Program-made: the position numbers and the translations under genes
Source of the DNA: Circinella umbellata
Taxonomy: Eukaryota > Mucoromycota > Mucoromycetes > Mucorales > Lichtheimiaceae
DNA length: 64,000 nt
Direction of reading: 5' to 3'
Assembly (NCBI GenBank): GCA_025093555.1
Contig: JAIWNF010000005.1
Span: 992,001-1,056,000, forward strand
The notes under the pieces: model-generated
Seen by the model: only the letters and a program-made list of their open reading frames with translations
Told to the model about the DNA's origin: nothing
Databases searched by the model: none
Shown here: positions 25,294 to 35,353 of the stretch, one piece after another
Layout of the letters: the number at the start of each line of letters is the position of its first letter
Position numbering within the stretch: the stretch's first letter is position 1

Positions 25294-26148
25294 ATGGATA
25301 TAAAAAAACAACTTACAGATATTGAAGCACCATTCCCTTCACCACCACCTGCTCACGTATTGTATTATTCTCCCCCACCTACCAGCGAATCTCATACAAG
25401 ACGATGGGGTTGCGTTTATCGTTTTATTCTTTGTTTGGCCGGACTTGCCATCGTGATGCACTGTGTATCATCCAATCGTTTATCTCAACTACAACAATTC
25501 TATAAGAAAGAGAATGGTGGTAAAAATGAGCACTTGATATTACATACCGGGTTTCCTGCTATTGGTGTTGAGTCTGATGGTTTACCCATTTTACACAATC
25601 AAGGTGCTGCTATTGCTTTTTCTCCCAACACAGCTGGTTTCTCTTTGTTGACAACAAATAGCGATGACAATCTTAGTGTACAAAAAGAAAGTTGGTGGGA
25701 CAGATTATTTCCTTGGCGCCACGTTCATCTTCATTCAGTTCAATTACCTGTTCATTCATCCAAGCCAATCAAAGCTCGTTTGGCTGTATGTACGTCAACC
25801 CGTGATTCAACATTATGGCAAAATTTCCCTGATGTATCCCAATGTGTTTCTTCAGCTACTCCATTGACTGTTTTGGATCCACAAGATGATCCTGGTGTTT
25901 TGGAATGGATTGCTCCAGGACCAAATAATGCTGCGGACGGAAATGAGAATGATGCCATTGTATTGCGTAAAAAGAATGTATATTGGTTGGTAGTTCAGAC
26001 AGAACAAGATGAATTTGATTGGGTTTACGCATTACCATCTGAAGAATATATTGGTGATACTCAAATTGCTTATGAAACCCAAAATGGCTGGAAGTTGGAA
26101 CAAGATGATAATATCCCAAGTATCATGATTACTGTTGTTGACCATTAA
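25294..26148 (+). CDS. Type II single-pass membrane protein of unknown function
   Basis: This is an intronless 284-aa frame. The longer open frame reaches back to 25057, but ATG 25294 is chosen because upstream codons are low complexity and pyrimidine-rich, like a 5' UTR. The N-terminal cytosolic part is Pro-rich (residues 11-30). Residues about 40-59 (CVYRFILCLAGLAIVMHCVS) form one membrane segment without a cleavage site. Residues 60-284 would then be lumenal or extracellular and contain two Cys (CTSTRD and VSQCVSS, about 20 residues apart) that could pair. The acidic/aromatic C-terminus (DEFDWVYALPSEEYIG) is unlike any family I can name. It is a probable secretory-pathway or plasma-membrane protein. 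Confidence 0.75.
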   Translation: MDIKKQLTDIEAPFPSPPPAHVLYYSPPPTSESHTRRWGCVYRFILCLAGLAIVMHCVSSNRLSQLQQFYKKENGGKNEHLILHTGFPAIGVESDGLPILHNQGAAIAFSPNTAGFSLLTTNSDDNLSVQKESWWDRLFPWRHVHLHSVQLPVHSSKPIKARLAVCTSTRDSTLWQNFPDVSQCVSSATPLTVLDPQDDPGVLEWIAPGPNNAADGNENDAIVLRKKNVYWLVVQTEQDEFDWVYALPSEEYIGDTQIAYETQNGWKLEQDDNIPSIMITVVDH

Positions 26149-27139
26149 GCAAAAAACCCGTATAGTAATATCCTTTCTTCTTCTTCATTGGTATTTTCGA
26201 AATATTACTATATTGAACATATACCTCCCATTCATTGATGCCATTTGTATTTTTTATTCTTGCAATCAAATATAATAAACACCAAACTTTTTTTTGTTTG
26301 CTGTCATTCTTTTAAATTATATTTTAATAAAGGGTGACCCATGTTCAATACTATACATGTGTTTTTATGCAAACTGTCATTGAAAAAGGAATGAAAAAGA
26401 CGAAAAGTTTTTTTATTCGTTACACAACAATTCGTCTAGACCTCGGGAAATCACTTCCGACAGAAAAAAAGAAAACAAAAACACTGGCGTTGTTTTTTGT
26501 TATCATTCGATAAACCTTAAAAGATGTTGTGTGACTAAATATCCTTAACTTTTTTATTTTATTTTATATAAACATTGACTCTTTTGAACTATAAAGCATT
26601 AATACCAACTTTAGATTGATATAATTTTTGTTGCTTTGAGGTATTTCTCAATTAGTTTTTTTTAATGGAAGATTGTCTATTTTTTTTTACGTAGTTAGCG
26701 GAATGGTTGGGCACGTAATATTAAGTAACTGCAGAAACCAGGGGGTAGTCTGAACAACATACAGTACTTTGTTCATGTTGCTCATAGTAGCGATAACGAC
26801 AATTGCTGTATCCAAATATACACTCTAATTTTCCACTTGTAGCAATAAAAGTAGTAGTAGTAGTGGAATAATCAATTTCTATGACTTTGTCTTTGTCAAG
26901 CAAATCACTGATCCCCCTTATTATCTTTAATGTTGTTTGTGCTGTTCTACCGATGAATGTTATCTTGTTGATTATATTATTATTATGCAAGAAGACTGGA
27001 TAATAGTTCCATTATACCATTCATTGATTTAAAGATAGAGTATTTATTTATTAAAAGTAAAGTTTTTTATAATATATATTATAGATAAGAAAGACAAGTA
27101 AAAATAGGAATACTTTTATTTTTAGTTTTTGATTGATTA
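26149..27139. other. Noncoding interval between convergent genes
   Basis: No gene is supported. A minus-strand open frame at 26721-26990 has no ATG start and no recognisable domain; it could be an orphan exon but is not called. The rest is AT-rich 3' flanking DNA. Confidence 0.45.
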
Positions 27140-28439
27140 TTACATTAAACTTGTTTTTGTTTCTTCAATATACAAGGAATAGCATGTAGCTGATAATGCT
27201 ATTGCAATTCCAAAAAGATTCTATAATTAATGATTATTATATAAGTTTTGTTCATTGTTAGCTTTGTTATTAAAAGATAAAAAGAAAAAAAAAACGAAAA
27301 ACGAACCAATTTAGACAATGGATTGCCAAGAATCACTATTGCAAGAATAGCCTGTAAGCATACTTTGACTCCTGCGGCTGATGTTTGCATAATAGGTGAT
27401 GATAACTTGATCAAAACGATGGTAAGCATTTGTAATCCCAAACCAATTAATCCAGTAAGTCCCTAATAATAAATAATCTTCATTTTAGTAACTCGTCGAA
27501 ATACACAAAAATGTATTGATTCCACTAAGAGAGGGGGAGTGAAAAAAAAAAAGAAAGTCGACTTTTTACCATTTGAAACCAAAATCCTAATTCATTTATA
27601 AATGCTGGAACTGGACCTGGCCAAGTAAACCAATTATATAAACCAAAGGGGATCATGAATAAACAACCCCATCCAGTGTTATGACGTACCAATGTCCTAA
27701 ATAAATGAAGTAAAAAAAAAACCCATGAATACTACTGTAACCAATAACAACATCAAAGTCTAAAATAAGAATAACAAGGTTACCATGGATCAATGGTCGT
27801 CAAGGCACGTTTTGTAAGAACTCCATAAAGAGCAAAGAACAATGCATTAAGAATACCAAAAAATATTCCTTTCCAAGACGTCTTATGAAATCCTTCTGAT
27901 GATATCCAACAACCAAAATAATATATACCACATGTAATCATCGTATCTATTGGTATATCAGATATTAATGACGATGGTGGCTTACGTAAAAATGATTCTG
28001 ATGATGACTTGAGGATATAGAGGAGAACAAGACTAAAAGGTAGTGCAAGTCCGGTAAAAGTATGATACGCGTTGATGGAGACATGAGTTAAAAACAATGG
28101 ATTCACTACTAGCCATCCAACATAAGCTGCAGTTACAGGTGCTAGTAGTTTTGTTGTAGTTATAGTTTTTGTTGATGCTGAAGATGTTATAGGATGAGAT
28201 GGTGATGATGAAGGTAATAAAGAAGCAATGGGCGTTTTTGTTGAAACTAACCATGCTATACAAAGTTGAATACAATTGACGACATGTGGAAAAGGAAACT
28301 TATATTCTGTTCGAGTAAATAATAAGGAAATAAGAAAAGTGGCAAATAATGAAGCACCAATGTAAGCAACAAGGTAATCAAGACGCGTTAACGACGGAAA
28401 GGATCGTTTGGTGGTTGTGGCAGGGAGAGGCAGTAGCAT
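27140..28439 (-). CDS. Nucleotide-sugar/triose-phosphate-type transporter (DMT superfamily, SLC35-like)
   Basis: Multi-pass transporter, probably Golgi or ER. Exons 27784-28439, 27570-27696, 27307-27462 and 27140-27220, closing at 339 aa, the usual SLC35 size. The donor of exon 3 is GTTCGT, non-canonical after GT, but the resulting last exon (NLFGIAIALSATCYSLYIEE) supplies the expected final membrane helix in frame. I count about nine or ten hydrophobic segments, starting with DYLVAYIGASLFATFLISLL. The segment FGILNALFFALYGVLTKRAL before the cytoplasmic loop and LSSPIMQTSAAGVKVCLQAILAIVILGNPLS in the second half fit the EamA/TPT fold. Substrate cannot be assigned from sequence by eye; GDP-fucose/GDP-mannose-type relatives are possible. 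Confidence 0.78.
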
Positions 28440-28969
28440 CTGCCTATATAATATATATTTGAACTGTAAAACACTTAACTGGTTTTGAAAGTTTTTTTTT
28501 TTCGGCTTTGCTTAGATCTTTCTTGTGAAACAAAGAATACCTCCTTTTTCTTATAAAAAAAATGTTAAACTCCTGCAGGAATCGAAACTTTTCGGGTTTA
28601 TAAAAAATAAATAAAGTACGAATCAAAGGAGAAGGTGTACGTGCGGCAGGAAAGTGCAGGTAAAAAAAAAAATTACTTACATTCTCGAACTCTTCCAATA
28701 TAATACACATCTTGTATTATTTTTTCCAACAAAAGAAAAAGAATAAGAAATGTATGTTATATACAGTCTCTGTATATAAAACATAAGATAGTATAGTTGT
28801 AGCATCAAATAATATTTAGATGAAAAAAAAAATTATATTCGTAGTTACGCATGATGGTTACTCAAATGCACGTGTGATGGTCATAAATGCAGTTCATTCT
28901 GTCTTGTTTCTTTTCTCTCTTTTTCTCTCTCTCTCTCTTTTTTTTCCCATAATCTTTTTACTTTATTCG
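28440..28969. promoter_or_regulatory. Divergent promoter region transporter / RPEL protein
   Basis: 530 bp separate the two divergent start codons. A CT-rich tract (about 28911-28946) lies just upstream of the RPEL gene. Short open frames in this interval have no support as genes. Confidence 0.5.
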
Positions 28970-29799
28970 ATGGGTAAGTAAACTTCTCGAGTTGGCTTTT
29001 TTCACATTTTTCTTTTTCTTTGTTGGAGAAACACATCGTTTCATTTATAAGAAAAGAACCCTATTTCTTTCTTTTTCTTATCTCTACGACCTTTTGACTT
29101 TACACCATATTATAAAAGTATATTATGAAATAACTCTTATTATTATTATTATTATTTTAGCTGCTACTGAAAACAAGGATCTCGATAGTCTTTTGTCGCA
29201 CCGACCTGAAGCACAAGAGTTGGTTGACAGAGGCATCATGAAGGGTAATATATATATATATATTATAAAGTCTAGTAAATTTGTTAATACATATTACTTT
29301 TTAACACACACACACACACTTTATACATTTTGTTATTATAGATCCAAAAGTTGCACCTGCACTTCAGCAACATAAAGAAGAACTTAATAAAGCAAAAATT
29401 CAAGATTCTCTTCGTCATAAAATTGATCATCGTCCTACTCGCGAAGAACTTGTTGATCAGAAAATTCTTGGTAAATATAGTTAAAAAAAAAAAAGAGGAA
29501 AAATAATAGGATAGTGTATTATATTTAATATTGAAAAGATGAAGGAAAAAGGTAACTCACACTTTGAACGTACATTATACTATTAGAACCTAGAATGGGC
29601 GCTACATTTGAAAAAATGCAAAACAGTTTGGAAAACAAAATCACTGAAAGACCTGACCCAGAAAAGCTTGTTGAACAAGGCATTTTGCCAGGTACGTTAA
29701 AAAAAAAAGGACCACATATTATTATGACGTGTAAAAATTGTTTGAGTTGATGAAGTAACTTTTTTATTTTTCCTTCCAGATGCCCCTAATAAGGAATAA
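28970..29799 (+). CDS. Small three-RPEL-repeat protein (predicted G-actin binder)
   Basis: Five exons, the first only 4 nt of coding sequence: 28970-28973, 29161-29244, 29342-29470, 29587-29691 and 29780-29799, closing at 113 aa. Three RPEL motifs make up nearly all of it: LDSLLSHRPEAQELVDRGIM (about 9-28), a second (DSLRHKIDHRPTREELVDQK) and a third (NSLENKITERPDPEKLVEQG). Each has the LxxxxxxRPxxxxLVxxxI core that contacts monomeric actin in MRTF and Phactr proteins. Introns fall after the end of each repeat in the same phase (phase 1), as expected for repeat duplication by exon. No other domain is present, so it may simply buffer or escort G-actin; that role is inference. Confidence 0.88.
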
Positions 29800-30277
29800 A
29801 CTCTATTTTATCACTCGTTTTCTTTTATTGAGCTTTACCTATACGCGTTCGAAATACTTGTGTGAGGGTCTGGATGAGGTTCTATTTTTTTTTAATTTTT
29901 TTATTTTAATTTTTTTCCCTCTGAATTACAAGTCATGATAACATTAACAATAAGAAATATAACAAATTACAATAAAAACATACGTATATACAAAAAAAAA
30001 AAGATTGACGAAAATAGTTTAGTTTTATCTTATTATATATTAATGGTTATAAGAGAGAGAGAGAGAGAGAGCTGAATTGATTTGACTTTCTTCTTTACTA
30101 CGTATAAAAATGAATATATATAACTCATTTAGGTAATATGCCAAAAACAAAACAACAATAACAAATTTGAATTACATAAAGTATAAAACGAATATTGGGG
30201 TTTCTTTTTTGTTTTGTTCTGTAAGAGTAAATTAATTATAAACATAAATAATATATTGTTTTCTTTGCTTTTTTGAA
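29800..30277. other. Intergenic between convergent genes
   Basis: Noncoding, with a GA microsatellite at about 30051-30070. It presumably holds the 3' UTRs of the RPEL gene and the CAAX protein. No gene is seen. Confidence 0.5.
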
Positions 30278-30595
30278 TTATGAAATAATACATTCTCCAT
30301 GTTTAATTTTGGCTCCTTCTTGTCCTGGTTCTCTTGGTTGACTCCAATGGGGTTTTCCTTGAACAAAATTAGGTGGTGGTGGTTTTGGTGGATCAGGAGG
30401 TGGTGATTGAGGAAGAGGAGGAGCAGGAGAAGGTTGCATAATTCCTGGTATGATTGCCATACCAGCTGGTGGGCCAGAAGGAGGAGGTCCTTCACCACTT
30501 GGAGCAAGACCGACTGGAAGGGGTCCCGAGACAGCCATTGTAGGTGTAGTTGATAGAGGAGGATAAAATATAAAATTATTCATATGCGGATGCAT
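30278..30595 (-). CDS. Proline-rich protein ending in a CAAX box (5' end uncertain)
   Basis: A frame of 105 aa, very Pro-rich in residues about 10-85 (PPPSGPPAG, PPDPPKPPPP), ending HGECIIS followed by a stop. CIIS fits the CAAX box for farnesylation (X = Ser), so the protein is predicted to be membrane-tethered at its C-terminus. A good acceptor (TTTTTCTAG) lies just before the frame on the minus strand, in phase with it. A possible upstream exon at about 30848-30886 (MNPVAQLFFFALT) could splice to it, giving a short hydrophobic start; that exon is speculative. I recognise no family. It is followed on the same strand by a second low-complexity protein that also ends in a CAAX box. Confidence 0.6.
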   Translation of the reverse strand: MHPHMNNFIFYPPLSTTPTMAVSGPLPVGLAPSGEGPPPSGPPAGMAIIPGIMQPSPAPPLPQSPPPDPPKPPPPNFVQGKPHWSQPREPGQEGAKIKHGECIIS

Positions 30596-31224
30596 TAGCT
30601 AGAAAAATTGGTTTGTTGAAATTCTATGCTTGTGATAATAGTACGTAATCAAAAGAAAAAGGGTTGGTGAATGGAATGTTAAAGAATAACTACTCGAATA
30701 AGAAGAGAGAGAGAGAGAGAAAGAAAAAAAAAAAAGAAAGAAAAAAAAGAAAGAAAAAAAAGAAAGATAAACAGAAAAAAGTAAGTAGTTACATTTATAT
30801 TCAAATTTCAATTGAGCAACAACATTACACCAAAGTAAGTATAATTACGGTCAAGGCAAAAAAAAACAACTGGGCCACAGGATTCATTCTTTTTATTATC
30901 TAGTACATATCAAATAGATCGTTCTTGATCATTTTTGTATAGATACGCAGTAGTAAATATAAACACTACCTAGTAATTGTTTCTCTCTCTCTCTCTCTCT
31001 TTTTTGTTTTGTTTTCATATTACAATGAATCATTTGTCAAATCTTATTATTATTTTGAAATACCAGGTGACGAATTCGTATGTGCAATTTATATATCAAC
31101 AGATAGAAAATAATTGGGCTGATCTTTATTTATAATAACAAAAGAAAAAATGACAAATAAAAAAAAAATGAAAAAGATGATATGCTACAATAATGAAATT
31201 TAATAGTAATTAGTCGAGATCATA

Positions 31225-32208
31225 TTACATTATAGTGCAACGATCACCTTCAATTTGACGAGGGTTATATACGGTAGCATCTGTAGGTTGATATTGTCTT
31301 TTACGTTTAGTCAATCCGCCCTTCTCTTCAACATTCGTTGGTGTAGCGGGAAGTTCTGATTGTTGCTGCGGCTCAGGTGGCGCTTGATGTGGTGGACAGT
31401 AATATAAATATCCACCTGCTGGAATTTGAGGCAAACTAAATGGTGGAGCAGGAGGTGGCGCTTGTTGTTGTTGTTGCTGAGTAGATGATGCTGATGATGT
31501 CAGCGGCGCAGGTGTACTTGGAGTACTATTTGGATAACCTCTTGGTATATGGTTATTATTGTTGTTATTAGCAGTTGAAGATTCATAACTTGGTGGTGGT
31601 GATGATGAAAATGATTGGGATGGTCCGGGTGGTGGTACAGAAGCAGGACGACGACGATTATTATCACTATTACTATTATTATTATTATTATTTTGTTTTG
31701 TTCCGCGTGGACTCCAAAAACTGGGCGTTTTAGGTGTCAATGAAGGTTTTTTACTCATCAATTGAGATAATGATTTTTTCTTTTTTAATTTTGAATTGCT
31801 TTTTCTTTCTCCTCTTTGTTGTTGAATAGGTGTTTCAGAATATGTTGATGTGATACACGAAAAAGCATCATCATTATCACCATAGTAACTACCTTCATAT
31901 CCTTGCTGTTGTTGATGTAGTTGATGTTGTTGTTGTTGAGTAACGCCACCATGTTGTTGTTGATATTGTTGCTGTAATCCAGTTAAAAGAGCTGCTGTTT
32001 GAGGTGCATACATGGATGCAAGATTCGGTTGTTGTTGTTGCATTAAAGGCGATGATGGCATCATATTCGGATTCGTATTATTATTTTGTCCTATATTATA
32101 ATATGTTTGCATAGGTGGAGGTGTTGCCTGTTGCTGTTGCTGTTGTTGCCAATAAGATGTAAGCAGCTGTTGTCTTAATAAATCAACTTGTTGTTGTTCA
32201 TTCATCAT
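31225..32208 (-). CDS. Gln/Pro/Ser-rich disordered protein ending in a CAAX box
   Basis: An intronless 327-aa frame from ATG 32208. Residues 1-110 are Gln-rich (WQQQQQQQ, QQQQHQLHQQQQ). Residues about 130-165 are strongly basic (KSNSKLKKKKSLSQLMSKK), then come Ser/Pro/Asn-rich stretches. The C-terminus reads EGDRCTIM then stop. CTIM fits a CAAX farnesylation site (X = Met). A polybasic segment plus prenyl anchor would favour plasma-membrane association, although the basic patch is far from the anchor. There is no globular domain, so function cannot be assigned. It has the same strand and same C-terminal logic as the Pro-rich protein 630 bp downstream. Confidence 0.75.
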   Translation of the reverse strand: MMNEQQQVDLLRQQLLTSYWQQQQQQQATPPPMQTYYNIGQNNNTNPNMMPSSPLMQQQQPNLASMYAPQTAALLTGLQQQYQQQHGGVTQQQQHQLHQQQQGYEGSYYGDNDDAFSCITSTYSETPIQQQRGERKSNSKLKKKKSLSQLMSKKPSLTPKTPSFWSPRGTKQNNNNNNSNSDNNRRRPASVPPPGPSQSFSSSPPPSYESSTANNNNNNHIPRGYPNSTPSTPAPLTSSASSTQQQQQQAPPPAPPFSLPQIPAGGYLYYCPPHQAPPEPQQQSELPATPTNVEEKGGLTKRKRQYQPTDATVYNPRQIEGDRCTIM

Positions 32209-32831
32209 TTCTTTTTGGATTGTTTTTTACGTACAATGAAGCAAGAAAAAAGGTAGGGAGTGGTGGATAGACAAAGAGAAAAACAAGAGAATAAATAGTA
32301 TTTTTTGAAGAGAAAACAAATCACCTCTCTTTCTTTCTCTCTAATTCTCTCTCTCTCTCTTTATTTTTTCTTTAATGAATTATAGGATTTAATGTACCAT
32401 AAATGGAGGGAGTGTAAACAACAACTTTTCATTTTTGGTTATTTCAAACTCTGACTTCTTGCCAAGAATAAACTTGTGTCCTCAGAATAATCATCTGGGC
32501 AAAATTATTTTTATTTATTATTATTGTTGTTGTTGTTGTTACTATTTACAGTTACCAAGGAGTTAACAATGTTAAATATCGATGGATATATATATTTATA
32601 CAACCTGGTCAGATTTCCAAATTGAGAAAACAGTTATTTTCCCAAAGGGAGGGCCACATGACCAAAAAAAAATGTCATGTAAGAAAAAAAGAATATATAA
32701 TATATGGAAACCAAAGAGGGATCAATACTAGGAACATAGATAGAGTATAATTATATCAAGTTGTCTGGAATATAAGAATTTTATAATATAAATAATCAAC
32801 AAGTGTAGACAATTTACCTCCCTTATATAAA
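32209..32831. other. Intergenic, promoter of the Gln-rich CAAX gene
   Basis: Noncoding, with a CT-rich tract at about 32322-32366 that on the minus strand reads as a GA-rich upstream element. No gene is seen. Confidence 0.5.
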
Positions 32832-33935
32832 TTATATTCCCAAATCTTTCTCAATCATCTTTAAATAATCCATTACATTTGGCAAGTTTTGTTTTTGTGT
32901 AGTTGAAGGGGATGTAGAAGAAGATGAATCATTGCTAATACGTGCTCTTTTCTTTCTTGATCCAATAATAGAAGTATTCGACTTTTTTTCTTCGTCCATT
33001 GTTGTTGTGGATCGAACAAAACATAAATCAATAAAAAACTGTCCATACTTAGGTCGAGAACGCTGCTGTGTAGATATTAAAGGTATCAAAGGTTGTCCAA
33101 CTATCTTGAATAAGGATGAATTCAACTTGATATTGTATGCAGGATTCTTTTGCTGTTTCTTACTATCTAAATATTTCACACCTGATCGTCGCTGATTTGT
33201 TCCATATATATCATGCCAAGTGATCAATGAATAATTCCCTACATCTTCATGTTCCAATTCACCATCTTTTATAAAATCCATGTTGGATTCATAGGGAAAT
33301 CGTGGGTGTAAAGATTGTAATATTTCAAAGCAAGAAGACGAACGAGCATAGAGCGCTTTAAATTGATGTTGTTTCATAAACCGGATAGCAACATGGGTCA
33401 CGTTTGTATAAGATAAATCAACCCCTATCAACGTTGGAACCTTGATTAAATATTTTAAGCATTTATCCGATAACTTATTGGCTGAGAGACCTAATACTTG
33501 TAACTGATTCAATAATCCAGGGGTGGTTGCCATACGTACAAGATGAGATACACCTAAATCAGTAACATTAACATGAGATATATCAAGTACTTTAAGATGA
33601 ATACAAGGTTTGACAAGTATGATAGTTTGATCATTGATACCATCCATATTTGACATATTGAGATGGGTAATAAATCTTGGTATCAGTTGCGTGGCAGTAC
33701 GTAAAGCAGTTGCATCACGACCCACTAAGCTAACAGTACCAAGGTAATTAGGTAAATGACTCCCATGTGCTACACCAATACCTTCATAAATGGAGGGTTT
33801 TATACGGGATTCTTTACGATGAATTGTTTGAAGAATATCCAATATAAAAGGATCTAAAGGAATGTCGATCCAATCAGAAATACAATCGGCATGATCTGAA
33901 ATAATTTCAAGACATATGGAATAAAGTGATTTCAT
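32832..33935 (-). CDS. Leucine-rich-repeat protein, LRRC42-like
   Basis: A single-exon frame of 367 aa. The N-terminus SLYSICLEIISDHADCISDW resembles the start of animal LRRC42 (SLxELCLxxIxxHxDxIxS). Residues about 85-195 contain four or five LRR units of the RI-like type (LKVLDISHVNVTDLGVSHL, LQVLGLSANKLSDKCLKYL, LIGVDLSYTNVTHVAIRFM). The C-terminal third is basic and Ser-rich (SRKKRARISNDSSSS), a likely nuclear localisation signal. LRR proteins of this kind act as scaffolds; no activity is predicted. The LRRC42 assignment rests on the N-terminal motif, repeat number and length. A generic LRR/F-box-like protein lacking the F-box is the alternative. Confidence 0.7.
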   Translation of the reverse strand: MKSLYSICLEIISDHADCISDWIDIPLDPFILDILQTIHRKESRIKPSIYEGIGVAHGSHLPNYLGTVSLVGRDATALRTATQLIPRFITHLNMSNMDGINDQTIILVKPCIHLKVLDISHVNVTDLGVSHLVRMATTPGLLNQLQVLGLSANKLSDKCLKYLIKVPTLIGVDLSYTNVTHVAIRFMKQHQFKALYARSSSCFEILQSLHPRFPYESNMDFIKDGELEHEDVGNYSLITWHDIYGTNQRRSGVKYLDSKKQQKNPAYNIKLNSSLFKIVGQPLIPLISTQQRSRPKYGQFFIDLCFVRSTTTMDEEKKSNTSIIGSRKKRARISNDSSSSTSPSTTQKQNLPNVMDYLKMIEKDLGI

Positions 33936-34559
33936 ATTTTGAGATGGGTATGTGCGTGCGAAATAAAAAAAAAGTATATATGTTTGTTACTGGTAGGTGA
34001 ACCTTAAGAAGAAGAGGAAAACGCGTAAACAATTAGAATTTTCTAATTAACCTTCCGACATTATAAGGCAAGAAATTAAACTTTTTTTTTTTTCTTTTGT
34101 TTCAATAAACTATAAAAACCAGCTTGTCAAAACTTGCCCCAATTCTATTTTCTTTAATTGAAAACAATAGTGTTTTGGTTCTTTTCCTTGAAAAGAATAC
34201 TTCATGCTATTATCTTTCTACGTAAAGAAATATTCTTTTTGCATTGGTAATGATACTAAGAATAGAGTATATGCATGATTATATAATTAGGAAAATTTAC
34301 ATATTAAAAATTTCTTTTCTTTTTTCCTAACATACCGAAAACTATTCAATTAATGAATTTTGTAATTAATAGATTTTGTTTTCAATAAAAGTTGATTTCT
34401 ACAATATTAAAAATAAACTAGCTTGAAAAAAAATTATATTCAATCATTATCATTTGTCCTTCTACCGTTAACCATTTCAAAAATTATCAATTTGGTGAGA
34501 ACCAAGTGACGCAGGGAAGGAAAAAAAGGGCTCGAGCTCTTTCAAAAAGAAAAAGATTG

Positions 34560-34598
34560 AACTCGGAGATCGCTCCGAGTTTTTTTTTTTTTTTTTTC
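34560..34598 (+). other. GC-rich hairpin followed by T-run (Pol III-terminator-like)
   Basis: A perfect 8-bp stem (ACTCGGAG ... CTCCGAGT, loop ATCG) is followed at once by about 17 T residues. In bacteria this would be an intrinsic terminator. In a fungus a T-run this long after a structured 3' end would stop RNA polymerase III. I could not identify a matching Pol III gene upstream, so the role is open. Confidence 0.4.
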
Positions 34599-35331
34599 CA
34601 ACAAAAAATCGGAGCAGTAGTTATAACAAATGTTGTGCAAAAAAAAAAAAGCTTGTCAGAGAGTTGGTTCAAATTATCATCTCCGCCTTCTTAAAATGTA
34701 TTATCGATGATCCATTTATGTTGTGTATGTAACAAAGCGTGTGTGAACCAAAAAAAGAAAGTTTGATAGGTCGTTTTTTTAAAGAGGAAATTGACAAACT
34801 GATCGCGTATTACAACAACTTTTTTAGTACAAGTTAAAATGTTAATATTTTATGACGTTTTGGTAATTTCTTGATGTTCCACATTGTACAAAGATATTAT
34901 ATATATCAATGAGAGGGGAGTGGGTGGGGAACGAGTGCGGTCCTTTTTCGAGTTTTTGATTAGGGGGGGGGGAGACCTTGTTTTGTTAAAGGTAATAATA
35001 AAAATCCATTTAGCCATAAGTTACCCACCCGATTACACAACCTTTTTTTTTTACACAATAAGGAGTGAATATATAAAACGTATACTTTAACTTAATATGT
35101 AATAAAAAAGATATATACACGTGTCATTCTTTTATAATTGTTTAATAAAAGGCCTTTAAATAACAGAGTAAAAACATTTGTAACTATTATCTTATAACCA
35201 TTCTAACTAATATATTTTACTTGGAAGTGTCAAAAAAGGATTAAAGCAACATAAACGAATCTCAGCGTTTTTTTTTTACGACGTCCGAAATTGTGAAGCA
35301 CACATTTAAAATATAATTACATAAATCACAT

Positions 35332-35353
35332 CGTTGATACATATATATCAACG
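35332..35353. other. Interrupted palindrome CGTTGATA-N6-TATCAACG
   Basis: Two 8-bp arms in perfect inverted orientation are separated by about six AT bases. It could be a dimeric factor site. It lies about 2 kb upstream of the bHLH gene with no other context. Confidence 0.35.

Noticed and set aside
26721..26990. Minus-strand 89-codon open frame near the transporter gene
   Set aside because: Its first codon is TTG, there is no ATG in a useful position, no acceptor in phase was convincing, and I recognise no domain.
30599..30903. Open frames on both strands over a GA/CT-rich tract
   Set aside because: Low-complexity AAAGAAAG and GAGAGA repeats keep frames open by chance.
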